NCBI GenBank assembly: GCA_013397935.1
Contig: VZRN01005010.1
Span: 430,777-494,776, forward strand
Length of the DNA: 64,000 bases
DNA from: Dasyornis broadbenti
Lineage: Eukaryota; Chordata; Aves; Passeriformes; Dasyornithidae
Direction: 5' to 3'
The translations under genes were made by a program, and so were the position numbers. A model generated the notes under the pieces. The model was not told where the DNA came from. It did not search any database and worked only from the letters and a program-made list of their open reading frames with translations. The stretch's first letter is position 1; each line of letters opens with the position of its first letter. Positions 24,168 through 35,940 of the stretch are shown here, one piece after another.

Positions 24168-24362
24168 ATGGAGCCTGGCGGCATGGATTATTTTTGCGAG
24201 CAGGTACAGCAGAAGGACGTGGGCCGCAGGATGCAGGTCGGCCAAGAGCTGCTGGAGTACCTGAGCGACCCGGCGAGGTCCACCGATCTGGAGCAGGACC
24301 AGCAGCGCCTTGACAAAGTGATCGACGAATTAACAGCGTGGGTCAACTCCAGTAATTTTAAG
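24168..24362 (+). CDS. CLASP2: CLASP2 coding exon 1 (residues 1-65)
   Basis: CLASP2 is a microtubule-associated protein that tracks plus ends, promotes rescue and suppresses catastrophe, and acts at the cell cortex, Golgi and kinetochores. This exon encodes MEPGGMDYFCEQVQQKDVGR onward and ends ...WVNSSNFK at a gtaagg donor, phase 0. The N-terminus has the CLASP2 form; CLASP1 begins differently, from memory of the families. I chose ATG 24168 because it has A at -3 and G at +4 and an in-frame TGA lies 48 nt upstream; a second in-frame ATG at codon 6 (24183) is also in good context. Together with the next six exons it covers the TOG1 domain of the long alpha-type isoform. The full protein is far longer; the gene continues beyond this window. 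Confidence 0.95.
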
Positions 24363-25004
24363 GTAAGGCTGCTCGGCGGGGCTCGGTACGGGAAGACCAT
24401 GATTCATCATGGTAGGGAGGTACAGAGCCACGGGTTACTTTTTAAGCAGGTAAGAACAGAAATAAAACTACATTTGTGCCAGTTTTATCCCTCCCCCCAC
24501 AAAGGGGAATTCCGAAATTTTGGACGGGTGGTTAATGTTTTATTGTTTCTATTCCAATGTCCTCAAAGAAGCAGTAATAGAGGCTTTAGTTTTACCTTTA
24601 TCTTTGGCTAAATGGTATTTTGGTTTGGTTTTAGTTTGGTTTTGGGGTTTTTTTACGGCATAATGTTAAAAAAAAAAAAAACTCATGCAACTGTAATATA
24701 CGCTCGCGTTTTGTTTCTTACTTAGAAACAACATAGGTGGTGATTATTTTTCTTATTTTTTTCTCACTACCATTCCATGGTCTCTGTACTTGGGTGTAAT
24801 GTTTCATGGGATTGCCATCGTTTTCTGCAGGCCGTAAAGAGTGCTGCTTCACCGATTTGTATCACGCTGTGTGTATTTCAGAGTATTTAATGAATACTTG
24901 GCTTCTTGGGCTTTCCACTGTAAGTTTAAAGTTATTTATGTTGTCTTTAGGTGACTTCCCTGTACCTGGGAAGTTATGCAGTATCCTTACAGCGGCCCGA
25001 TGAT

Positions 25005-25330
25005 GACTCACGTTTCGCTTTTTTCGGTGTGCGTGTGTCTTTTAGACGGAGCTACGGGAAAAGAGCGATCTCTCCCTCTCACAGTGTAGCACTTGGCGTG
25101 TTGTTCTGACGTCGGTCAGCCGATTAGGCGATTGACAGCGCAGTTTTAGGACAATCGTGTTCGCATTGGCGATATTTTTTTTTTCCTTTATAAATTTTTC
25201 CCCCGCCCCGCGGTGCGTGNNNNNNNNNNNNNNNNNNNNNNNNNNNNNNNNNNNNNNNNNNNNNNNTCGGCCGAGCCAGCTCCGCCCTGCGCTCGTAACG
25301 TGAGCGACTCGCACTTTGGACCTTTAAACT
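25005..25330. promoter_or_regulatory. Intronic CpG-dense patch with CRE-like site
   Basis: After a more AT-rich interval, CpGs become frequent again on both sides of the assembly gap. It includes 'tgacgtcg' (25107-25114), one base from the full CRE palindrome. It could be a shore of the main island or an alternative promoter. Confidence 0.35.
25220..25266. other. Assembly gap (47 N)
   Basis: A run of 47 unknown bases flanked by very GC-rich sequence ('ccccgccccgcggtgcgtg' on the left, 'tcggccgagccagctccgcc' on the right). Open frames that cross it are artefacts. Confidence 1.
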
Positions 25331-25937
25331 CACTCTGCTGAGCTTATTCTCGCTTTTTTCCTATTTTATTAGACACAGGAGGAGGGCGCAGAGTAGCCTC
25401 TACGGGCACTATGTTCCTGAAATGGATTTTTTTCCCCCACCTCCGTTGCCTTTAGTCTGCCAGTGTTTGCACGTCGCAACTTCTGAGTTTGAGGTCTGGA
25501 AATAATAAAGGCTTGACTCCATTTGCGCATATGATTTATTTATTTTGGAAGCATGTTTGTAAGTAAAGGTCAGGTTAGCTTGAGGAAGTAACGTGTGCTG
25601 GACAAATATAATTTATTTGCCTTTAAATGCATCATCTGAGGGCAGCTCTTGGTGATAAAATTGATTATTGTGAAACCTAGACAGATCTTTAAAAATACTC
25701 TTTTACGTGAAGAGGGCTAGCTACTTAGTTAATAGGGTAATGTAAAAGTTTCTTCTTGCACTTGTACATTAACAGAATTGGGCATTAAGACTGGAAATTC
25801 AATTTTCAGGATGTATTTTTCATAGTGCAAGATGTTTTACGTGCTGTTGATGTAAGTTGACAGAACTCCTTAGCTGTTTGAACTGTAGGATGAATGAGAA
25901 CTGTGCAATGCTCCACAAGCATCAGTCACATAAGGGA

Positions 25938-26170
25938 GATCCCCTAGTCCAACCTCCCTCCTAAAGCAGGTTTACCTAGAGTAGGCTACACAGAAATAAA
26001 GCCAGGTAGGTTTTGAGTATCTCCAGAGAAGACTCCACAACCTCTCTGGGCAGCCTGTTCCAGTCACCCTCAAAGTAAAGGAAATCTTTCCATCGTATTC
26101 AAATGGAACTTTTGTATTTCAATTTGCGCCTGTTGCCCCTTGTTACATTGCTGAGTACCATTGAAAAGAG
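25938..26170 (-). mobile_element. CR1 LINE, 3' region fragment (reverse)
   Basis: It reads as reverse-complement CR1: 'ctagtccaacctccctccta', 'cacaacctctctgggcagcc', 'tgttccagtcaccctcaaag' and 'gcgcctgttgccccttgtta' follow in the expected order. The tail repeat is missing or degraded at the left. It lies in CLASP2 intron 1, antisense to the gene. Confidence 0.88.
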
Positions 26171-26309
26171 TAATGCAGAATGAGAGTATTACAAATTTTA
26201 AGAATTTTAAAGATAGCTTGCAAAATCGTTAAAGTATTTTTGTTATGTCTTCTCTGTGTCTGCTTACTGGTGGCTCTCTATACATACAACATTGTGTTTC
26301 AAAGCATGT

Positions 26310-26430
26310 CATGTATTGTTAGAGCATGGTGTTAGTGATGGGTTTGATCCCTGTAGGGGCTATCACTTAGAATTGAACTCGATGATCATTGTGGTTCCCT
26401 TCCAACTTGGAAGATTCCATGATTATATTA
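26310..26430 (+). mobile_element. Degenerate CR1-like 3' tail
   Basis: 'gaactcgatgatcattgtgg' then 'ttcccttccaacttggaaga' and 'ttccatgattatat' resemble a CR1 3' end. It is short and diverged, so the left boundary is uncertain. Confidence 0.55.
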
Positions 26431-27304
26431 ATGGCAATAGCACAAGATCTTGGGTCTTTTGCTCATGATCAGTTCTAGTGCTCCTGGCTGTGGTAGTGTC
26501 TGCCAGCGTGTGGTGCTTCAAAATGAAAATTAATATTCTAGAAAAGTGCTTTGTGTCTTGTTTGCGTATTTTGTTTCATGCAAGCATAGATACTGCACAT
26601 TTAAATGTTATATCCTATTTTGTTATTAACTCTGGCCCTGAACAATAGACTAGTGAGTGCCACATAAGCTTATGTGTTTTCTCTAAAAAAACCCGGTGAT
26701 TTTTGATTGCTGTTTTATTTTATATATTGTTGGTCACCCTTTACTGAGGAACGGATACACAGAGCACACCGACAGTTCTGATTTTGGGTCTTGCTAAAGG
26801 TTTTGCAAGTCTCTAGATTTCCAAAGTAATGAATCCCTCCCAGCTGACATGACTGGTGATATCATTAGCAGTGATAAGGGCTGGAGAATGGCTAACTTAC
26901 CGGAACTGCTGAGCTAGATGAATTGGAGATGCAAGTGGAGAATGCTGGAGAAAGTTTTGAGGGGAAGCATTGTTTCTGCTGTTGGTGAGGGGTATGGATA
27001 ATAAGGGGATAAGTAATGTGACTTGCCCTGAATGTGCAATATCTTTCATTTTCTCTGAAAGCTCCATTCTTGCATGCAATGCAGTCTGCTGACCGTACAG
27101 AAAGAGGAGATGCGTGATCTGGGAGCTCTGGTCTGAGCTCTTATGCTGTGTCTGTGAAGAGAAAACTTTATATGATAAGCCACCCTAGAAAGTTTCTGGC
27201 TCACATAACCAGAAGGGCAGGGATCTGGAGGTAGTAGGAGGGTTGACTTAGCAGGCTTGATAATGAGTTGGGGAAAAAGAGAAGAAACGTTCAGTAAACC
27301 AATT

Positions 27305-27355
27305 GGACTCAATGATATTAAAGGTCATTTCCTAAACAATTTTGTAATTCTGAGT
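27305..27355 (+). mobile_element. Degenerate CR1-like 3' tail
   Basis: 'ttggactcaatgatattaaa' followed by 'ggtcatttcctaaacaattt' and 'tgtaattctgag' is a decayed version of the CR1 terminal sequence. Only about 50 bases remain. Confidence 0.5.
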
Positions 27356-28558
27356 GTGGGCTAGTTATCAGTAAGGTTGAATTAACTCATATCAGAAAGA
27401 TTTTGGCCACATAAAATAGTGGTCTTACTCTTCTGAAGTCTGAAACTCTTTGTAGTTATTTAATAAACAACTTGGAATTCCAAACTGAGAGAGCAGATAG
27501 GAAAATTTTTGAGTTCATCTAGCTCATTGAAGTGGAAAACGCAATTACTAGTTTGAGTTACTGGTAAAATAAAAAGGTGGGATTAAGACTTTGTTGACTC
27601 ATCTGCAGGTGGTTCAGAGTTGTAGTGAAAATTGGTTGCAGAACATGGGGAATGACCTAGAGAGAGATGAGTCAATGTTGTTTTATGAGGACTTCAGTTA
27701 TGATGTCTATACAGTCAGTGATAAATCAGCTTCCAAACACTCTTGCCGTGTCAAGGAATACACAGAAGATGTGCATAATTTAAGCTTTTATTTTGTACCT
27801 CACTAGAATGAAAGAATTCCTCACTAAACTGAAAATAATTTGCTTGGTGATCTGGTTTATTTTGTATTGGTTGGGTCTGACCTCTCTCCTTCTACTGTGC
27901 AGAAATTTGGTTTTCTGGGTGTACGTCAATCCCTATGTCCTCTCCCTCAAATATTTTCCCAAATCTGTGAGGAATAGGAGTTGGTAAGTTGAATGCAAAA
28001 TATTAAGAGTTGAGTGATGGTATTATTCCACTGGTATTTGTTCTCAAACTGAAATATTTAGCAATCTCAGAAAATGGGAACAGTGCTATTCGTGTTCAGA
28101 CTCTCAGGTGAACTTCAAACAGTAAACTAATTTCCCAGTCTGAGGATAGCACTACTGGTAGATACTTGCTGGTGGTTGGTCTGCATCTTCTTCTGTGTAT
28201 CCATGAGTTTTGTTTAACACATCTCTTAGGTCTCTCTCATACTCAGTAGTTGCTTGAAATAATTACAAGATTATCTAACTGTGCAGTCTGGTGACTCAAA
28301 CTGTTCTGTGTCTGACTCAAGTAATCTGGAAATCTGCTTTGAACTTCTGCTGAAGAGATGTGGGATGGGGAAATAACTGCTTTTCATGCAGAGCTTTGCA
28401 AGTCTGCTCTTGGCTGCTAACGTGTTTTGAAATCTTATAAGAACACCAGAACTGAGGAGTTACCCACATAAAAATTATTTTTTGATCAGTAAAGCCACCT
28501 TTTGGTTCTTTAAGCAAATCACACCTGATCAGAAGTAACAAAAACCTATGACTAGTGG

Positions 28559-28609
28559 TTTCTCAAGGTAATTTTATATGGTGGTAATTTCTCAAGGTAA
28601 TTTTATATG
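28559..28609. repeat. Exact 22-bp direct duplication
   Basis: The 22 bases starting 'tttctcaaggtaattttata' occur at 28559-28580 and again at 28588-28609, separated by 7 bases. This is a recent-looking tandem duplication within CLASP2 intron 1. Confidence 0.9.
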
Positions 28610-31600
28610 AGAAGAATAATCAATGTTTGTGACTGCGAGTCACCTTTGGATTTCTCACCTTTGTGGTCAATGTCTTAGCTTGTTTTATTCCTCACCTGCA
28701 GTAGAAAAATAATTAATAAGCACTGTTTTTATGCTAGAGCAGCAGATTGTTTGCCATGGGAAGAATAAAATCTGATTTCACTCTATCTCTTTCTAATAGT
28801 GTGGATAAACTGTTAGGCAAATCCTTGGAATTATCTTTCATTCTGTGCTTCTTGAAGAGTGAGATTTTTCTGAGCTTGCTTTGTCTCAACACCAAATATC
28901 AAAAGATACTAAAATACCAGTAATGTTGCTGTTGCATTTTTGTATGTCCTTGGTTTGGCAAGTATTTATTTTGGTTTGTCTTTAGTTCGGCAAAAGGCCA
29001 GAAGGAGGAGCTTTCGATTTCCATACAGGAAGGGAAGATTTGAACTGTAATTTTGCAAATAGGTAAAGGCAAGTGGTTAGGATGCTTGTCTGAAGTACTT
29101 GCAAAGTGATAACAGCAGTTAAAATTTGGTTGACTGCACATATGTGTGCACGGTGGAAGCTAGAATTTGAAATTATTTGAACAAAATGGAGATACTGAGA
29201 TCTGAAAAAAGAGTTCAGAGATAAAAAATGTGAGGTCGCACATTTCATTACAAATAACTGAATGCACAATGCAGGATGTGGGGCGTGTAATTAAGTAGCA
29301 GACCTTAGGAAGAAAATGTGTGGGTTGTTTTGGATTTGAAGTTGAACACAAGCCAGCATATGCTACACAAAAGGCCAATGCCATAGTGAGTTGAAGGACT
29401 GTTAATGTGCAGGACAGAGAAGGGGAATAAAAGAGGACCCAGCTAAACCTTTATTTTTTAGTTACTGTACAGATGCCGTTATTTCCTTAGTCTTTGTTAG
29501 CAAACAGTGGTAACTTACATGTCTTAGTTGAAGGAGACATGTTTGACTTTGAGCTCTTTGCTGAATTTCATTCTTTCTTTCTTCAAGTTTTGTTTAATCT
29601 TGGCTGTGTGGGAGCTACTTTGTTTTTTCTGTGTAATGATAATATGGTTTGACCTGTCCATGTATGAATCCAGTTTTAGTTTTCAAGCTCAGTGATTTGA
29701 TTCCTTCTTGCATAATAATTACTATTTTTTTCATGTATTATTTATATTCTGTTCATGGTATGTTAAATCAACTATTGAATATTAGCCAAATAATCAAGCA
29801 GATCTCCAGAAGACAAGGGACACTTGCAAGAAGTTTTAAGTTTAGTTAAAACTCATTTTGTCTGGTCTTTGATTTGGAATAGGGAATATATAGTCTCAAA
29901 GTCACAGGTGTCTCCTCCAGAGGTGGAATTGACAGTTCTTAATTGTTTTGCAGCTTCAGTTAGTCCTATCCAGCCTAACTATACTCACTTGAAACAGCAG
30001 CTCTGCTGCTCGTGTGGCCAGGTGTTCTGTTCTCACTGTCGTTCTTCAGGTAGTTAACTTTTTGTCGATTCTGAATTAATTTTCCAGTGTTTCAGCAAGC
30101 TGATTTGAATCATGTTCCAGGAGATTTAAGTGCACCAGATCCAATATGCCTGCAGATCGAGACCAGGACCATCACTTTTAGCCTGCAGTTTGATTGACTT
30201 GGGTGTGAGTAGAGAGCCTTTCCAAGCACAGTGCAGTGTATGAGAGGCGAGGTGCATCTGCCAGAGCAGAACTCGCAGCCATCAGCGCGTGTGAGCCATG
30301 CGATTTTAGTGGCACTACTGATTCAAGCAGTTTCTCTCCCTGGCTGAGGAAGGGTGCTGGTGCATCATGCCTACATTGCTCTGATGTGAGTGCTTCTGAG
30401 GCTGCACAGCTAGCAGGCTCAGGGAGGAGATAGGACTGAGAAGATGCCTTCTCTTCATTTGTTGGGCTGGTTTCCTAAAGTGGGCTGCTGTTCAGCTGCG
30501 TGAGTGCTTCTCTTCCCTCAGCAGAGGAGCTGGTGCAGAGGTGGGAGTGAGTACCAGAGAATGGGGATCACTGTATGATACAATTTAAATAAGAGGAAAT
30601 GGCAAGGGAAATAAGAGACCTTGGGCACAAAAAGAATTCAATTCTTTTGGAAGAATTGAGTCCTAAAATAAAGTGTTTCGTTGTTTTTCACCATCAATGT
30701 GCTTTTGACTGCAATTTGCTTTGGGGAAAAAAAGTTGGGTTTTTTGTTTTATTATTTATTTGAAAGAGAAATACCATACATCTCATTGTCTTCCCACTAA
30801 ATCCTACTTCTAAAGAGGCTGTGTCTTGAAGCTTTTTCCTCGGCAGCACGTAAAGTTTTAGCCAGACAGGGTCAAAAAGAAAATGGCTTACAATGTCAGG
30901 TGTTGCTGTATCATATACTTTTGGGTTCTGCTCACTGTTCTTGGAACAATATGAATGAAAAAATTATGACAATAGATAAGGGAAGAATGTTTCATGTACA
31001 TGTGAAGCAAACTGGAGATATTCCTGTAATGGATGAAACTGGAGACAGTGCACAAAAATTAGAGTCCTGTATTGTTCACAGAATACAGAACAGTTTGGAG
31101 ATCACACTTGCAGTCTGAATTCAGTTTGAAGATCATGACAGATTTTGAAATAACAAAGGTTGTAAGCATTTTTTTTTCCAGTGACCATTTTGAGTGTTAC
31201 ATTAATATATTCTTCAGAATTGGCTAAATGTTTCTTACGTAATGTGGACAGACATGATAGAAAGCTAAAGTTCCCAACTTGGGGAAAGGACATTAAAACT
31301 TTTTTTTAAAGAAACTCTAAAATTTTTATGTGAGTACTATGCTTGCTTGTTTTGGCTCCAGTACAGGAGAGGTCAACATAACAGGGACCTCCCAGAATTG
31401 TGCCGGTTGAGCAGTCCCCTGAAGAAACCAAGGCTTTTCAGTGCAGAAATACACTTGTCGCTCTAGATAAATATGGGCGATTGATTCAGCAATCATCTGG
31501 TAGTGTGGTTACTTGCACTGTGACGCTGAAATGTTCTGTGGTTGGCTGTCACAGGAGAATTATATGAAGGGAAGGTTACCAGAGGTTTGATTGTCTATAC

Positions 31601-34136
31601 CCCTTCTGAGACAATGAGGATTGCAGCTGATGAGTAGTTTTAACAGTAGCAACAGTTGGGTACTTAGGAGAATCTTGCCGTGTGGTCTGAAGTAGAGTTG
31701 CAAAACATCATTTTCAAGGCAGTAACCTTGCATTTTTAAGCTGAGGGAGCTCTGCATTTGCTAATGAACTTGGACTCCAGTTGTTGAGCTTGAAGACTTT
31801 AGATACCAGCAACTGTCTCTTTGCCATGTGATGTGATATGTGTAATATATCTTAAAAAGACCCCACACTTTTGGGATTGCAAGTGTTTTATTAGTACCCT
31901 TGAAAATGAAACAAAGAAGAGAATGGAAATAATGCTTTCTTATCAGTTAAAATATCTGAAGTATAGATCATGTGTGTGGTAGCTTCAGCAGCTGGGACTG
32001 CAGTTTCAGCTTCTGTCAGCAGAGGCAGCTGCCCCACTGCTGCTGAGTTGCAGGGAGAATGGAGTCTGAAGGTGACATTGCTGGAACTGAAGAACCACAG
32101 GAGTTGAAGAAATCGCCCAGAAAAATGAAGGCTTCCTTCTGCCCATGGAGGCACAGTTTTGTATCTGTGCAAGCTTTTGAGTTAAGGGAGGGCATGGACT
32201 ATGGGTAGATCCTAGCAAAGTGGGCAAAGTATATAGAACTGGAGTGGGAAATAGTAAAGGCAGCAAAAAGTATAGAATAGGGGAGCAGAAGTGTGTCCAA
32301 AAAGGTGAATAGAGAGAACTAAAAATACAGAATTTGAAGAGATGAAGTACAAGAGATTGCATGTACATGCATATTTTTGCTTCATGTTGAGTTGTGTTCA
32401 AAATTCTTGAGATTATGAGAATTAAGAAAGTGTACCTTTTGTCTTGGCTAACAATACTTATGAAAAAGATCACATGAAGTTTTTGCATACATGTTGTTCC
32501 AGCACTGCAGTGGGGGAACAGTGCTTGCTCTTGCAGGGTGTAGTTGTTTGGCGTGCTGTATTCTGTTTGTCAGTATTTGTTAGTGATACCACAGCTGTCC
32601 CCATGGTGACAGGAAGTCCAGTGCCTTAATTTCATTCCTTGGAGTTTTAGATCGTGACCTCCATAATTCCCCTATTAAAAGCTCATGATTAGTTCACAGA
32701 TCATGATCTACAGAATTTGTGTTTCCATGTACAGTTCAGAGATCCTATGACCAAATTGAAGGACATTCATACTAAGGTCATTTGGCAACTTACACAAGTA
32801 GAGATGTTTTCCTGGTAGTGTACTTCCTCTAGCTGTCCCCTACAGGATGGGAAATTGCAGAATCACGGTGAGAATAACAGCATGCATGATCATCCAGCTA
32901 TGGTTTGAAGAACAGTATTTCTTTTCCTAGCAAAAGCCTAGGTGCCTGGAAGTTGTCCACAGAAGAGCAGGGGCAATGCTGGAAAGCATGTGCAGAAGGA
33001 GAGTTGGAAAAGGAACAAGCTGCAGAGCAAGAATAGGCTCAATTACTAATCACTGTTTCAATTCATAATCATAATTTGGTTGCAACCTCTTGCTTTCACT
33101 AAAGAGTCTGGTCTTTTTTTATCCAGAACAGATAAAATATTTCTGAGTTGGTTTGGCAACTTTGTTGTGGTCTGAGAAGTCAAGGATGGTCTTAATATTG
33201 GCTTCTTAAAAAAGAGAAACTAACCAACTCCAGTTCAAATGAGCCTAAATTTCTTTTCCCCTATGAACTTTAAAAGCACTGTTTAAATGCTTCAAACAAT
33301 GGTGAGCTGATGAATCAGTCTCAACATACAAAGGCTCTTTCTAGACAGCAAGCAAAAGGCTTAATGAATGCAGAGTAAGAAACAAATCCATTGATTTTAA
33401 TCCCAGAAGGCATTCATCCTTCATTGGAGCTATTGGGGAAAGAGCAGTGATGCTGGTGAAAGGTTTTTCTATTGATAGTGGAGGGCCTGTGTTGGTAAAT
33501 GGTCCTACACAGTGTCTCAGAGTTTAGAACCTCTTTGTTGCAGATCAGTTCTGCCTCAACTTAGGAATTTTTTTTTTTGAATGCAATTTATGTAACCCCA
33601 TATAAATTAAGGACTCCTTCCAAAGGGCCTGTTTGAATACTGTGCAGATGATACGCATCAGGAGATGCTGAAGCTTCGAGCATTGTGTATCAGAGAAATA
33701 ATAAAACTGATTTACAAAACCAGTAGGTGGTAGTTCACTTGCTATCCTCTGTAACTGTGTCGTTCAACTGACTTGTTTTGTAGTGTGGAATGAAAGCAAA
33801 TTTTGTAGATGGGGCAGTTTCCTGTTACTTCAGCTTGTGGTCGCACTTATGGTCTAGTTTTCCAGTTATTGTGACTTTTCATACCAGTTACTTTTTCAAA
33901 GTTGCAGACCGTAGAGGACTTTGTATGAGGTAAAGCTCATGCATGTGTGCTTTACTATCTTAAAGTTTCTGAGTTGCTGTTCTTCGTAATGGTAGAAGTC
34001 TTCAAGACAGATTTTGCAAAGATAATCAAATGTGCAGAGAAGAGAGAGACTTTGTAAAAAGTACCTTTACAGAAGGAAAGGCTCTTGTTTTTGCAAAACA
34101 CTTGCATGGAAAGGTACCTTAAGAGTTATCAGGTGG

Positions 34137-34178
34137 GGCTTGTAGTCAGGAAACATAGGCTTGTAGTCAGAAGCATAG
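34137..34178. repeat. Short tandem duplication, about 21 bp
   Basis: 'ggcttgtagtcaggaaacat' is followed at once by 'ggcttgtagtcagaagcata'. The copies share their first 14 bases, then differ slightly. Confidence 0.8.
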
Positions 34179-35215
34179 GAAAACAGTGTCTCTAGAATGA
34201 ATATATTTCTTTCAGGCATTGGATTTTAGATGGAGCTTTTGACTATGATTTAATACAGCTTGATAATCTGGAAAATAACATTAAAAGAAAAGGCTTGTGG
34301 AAAGCCTTGACATTATCATAAAAGCTAATTTATATCTATTTTTTTCTAAGTAAATTACTAGTTATAGTATGCTGTTTTCCTAAGCTGTAGATAGAGTTAG
34401 TTCTTGGCAGTATACTAATTTAAGCCAGTGATGCCATCCACTTATATATGCTGTTCTGTCTTTTAGTATGTAATAAAATTGTGTCCAGGTAAGTTGTACT
34501 AACTGGGAGCTAAGTTTAGTATCTCCTTTTTAAGAGATCTGTTTTGCTAATACTGAGTTTGTTAAAACCACCTTAACTGTGTAGTTGCTTCTCATCCTAG
34601 GTTTTGTGGAGAACTTATTTGTCTAGTTTCCTATGGAAACAAGGCTCATGTGGTCCTATGTGCATGGGCCATGTGTATGCATATTCGTATCCAGTCAAAA
34701 TTTTTTTGGCCTTCTGCCTAGTGTGGACAATTGTGACAGACAGGGATCTTAAGGAAACAGAGGGGTCCAAAAATACGGTTCCAAATTTTATGAAAATAAA
34801 CAGCTAATAAAGGAGAGGAATTCTAGCCATAAGTTCCTGGGGAAGAGTTGGCAGTGCATGTCTTACTAGAAAATAAAGAGGAAGAAAAGCTGTAAGGAAT
34901 GCCCAAGCTTGAGGAGTTTGTTCCTTTGAGAAGTGGTTGTTCCATTTACACCTTCATGGACAGCAAATTGAGGTAACTACAAGTTGAGAAAATGTAGGTT
35001 GTGGTGTTCCTTATGAACTATTATAGGAAATACGGAATGAAATCTTGGAACAATATGGAGGATAGTAAACAATAAAAGAAGTGTTCTGACTTCTTAAAAT
35101 AATTTAGTCTAACTGATAATTTCTGTTCATGTTTTTGTTTCTATATTAGTGGATATTGTTGTCTCATATAGCTTCTGTTCATGGATGGGAAATTCCTCAA
35201 AATTCCAGTAGCATT

Positions 35216-35352
35216 TTGCATTTTGGTTTTTTTTTCTGTTTTTGTTTGTTTTCTGTTTGGGGTATTTTTTGTTGTGGGTTTGATTGGTTTTTGTTTTGGT
35301 TTAGTTTTTCTTGGTTTTGTTTGGTTTGAGGGGGTTCTTTGTTATTTTTTTA
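35216..35352 (+). repeat. T/G-rich low-complexity tract
   Basis: About 135 bases made almost entirely of T and G on the + strand, with repeated 'ggttttt' and 'tttggtttg' units. It keeps a frame open by composition alone. It sits 0.5 kb upstream of CLASP2 exon 2. Confidence 0.85.
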
Positions 35353-35861
35353 ATGAGCAAATGGAAAATTAGGCTTCCCTAGCTTAACAAGCAGGTGGAC
35401 AAATGGTGTAGTCTGAACCACTAGGGAAAGCAGAATTAGCTTCTCATTTATTTTGTTCCGGGAGTTTGGAAAATGGTGTAATGACCTTAGTGGATGAGCT
35501 AGTGGCCAGATTGAAGTAAGCTTTTAGCATCTGGGAAACCTTTAAACCATGTCTTTGGGTTTTGTAGTTGAAAATACAAAAACATTGGATTTCTAATATT
35601 TAATTCTATTTTAAGACAAGAACTGAAGAATCTGAACTGCTCTTACATATGTAAATAACTCGATCCATTCCAAGCATATTCTGATAACTTCGTCTTAATA
35701 AGAACTCTGAAGGAATGGTTTATTCTTAAGCTGAAACTTTAATTTATCTTCAAGATAGTATTTCAGCCTGCTTGTATTTATATGTCTGATTTATTTGAAA
35801 TATATTTTTAAAAGTTCTTGAGTGATCTGTTTTATAATATCTAATGATTTTGTTTCAACAG

Positions 35862-35940
35862 GTAGCACTTCTGGGATTAGATGTTCTGGGTGCCTTTGTT
35901 GACAGACTATCAGGACGCTTTAAACCCTATATAGGAACTG
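35862..35940 (+). CDS. CLASP2: CLASP2 coding exon 2 (residues 66-91 plus)
   Basis: 79 nt encode VALLGLDVLGAFVDRLSGRF then KPYIGT, plus the first base of codon 92. Acceptor 'tgtttcaacag', donor 'gtaagtg'. The helix-rich VALLGLDVL / FVDRL pattern is a HEAT-repeat segment of the TOG1 domain. Exon 1 ends in phase 0 and this one in phase 1, so it joins both the previous exon and exon 3 (completing codon 92 as Val) without a stop. It is very close to CLASP family sequence, so the call is firm. Confidence 0.95.

Larger units (their letters stand above)
22860..24440. promoter_or_regulatory. CLASP2: CpG island promoter of CLASP2
   Basis: Base composition switches sharply to GC-rich with dense CpG dinucleotides, spanning the upstream flank, the 5' untranslated region and coding exon 1. 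It contains a perfect NRF1 palindrome (23085-23095), a GC box (24030-24038), GGC/AGC triplets (about 23401-23430) and a CATC/TCCCA microsatellite. I see no TATA box near the start, which fits a dispersed housekeeping-type promoter. The transcription start cannot be placed from sequence alone. Long antisense open frames here are GC-driven and not treated as genes. Confidence 0.85.
24363..35861 (+). other. CLASP2: CLASP2 intron 1 (11.5 kb)
   Basis: Bounded by AAG|gtaagg and tttcaacag|GTA. It contains a second CpG-dense patch with an assembly gap (25005-25330), a reverse CR1 (25938-26170), two weak CR1 tails (26310-26430, 27305-27355), short direct duplications at 28559 and 34137, and a T/G-rich tract at 35216-35352. 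A slightly GC-richer stretch around 30230-30560 has no recognised gene. The + strand is noticeably T-rich, as expected for a transcribed intron. Confidence 0.9.

Noticed and set aside
24363..24611. Continuation of the exon 1 frame past codon 65 to a stop at 24611
   Set aside because: It is read-through into intron 1. The gtaagg donor at 24363 and the perfect family match of exon 2 show that splicing occurs after Lys65.
25042..25333. Minus-strand frames crossing the N gap
   Set aside because: They depend on unknown bases and match nothing.
32006..32488. 160-codon minus-strand frame in intron 1
   Set aside because: The translation is rich in low-complexity Leu/Pro/Ser and unlike any known protein. 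Most likely chance.
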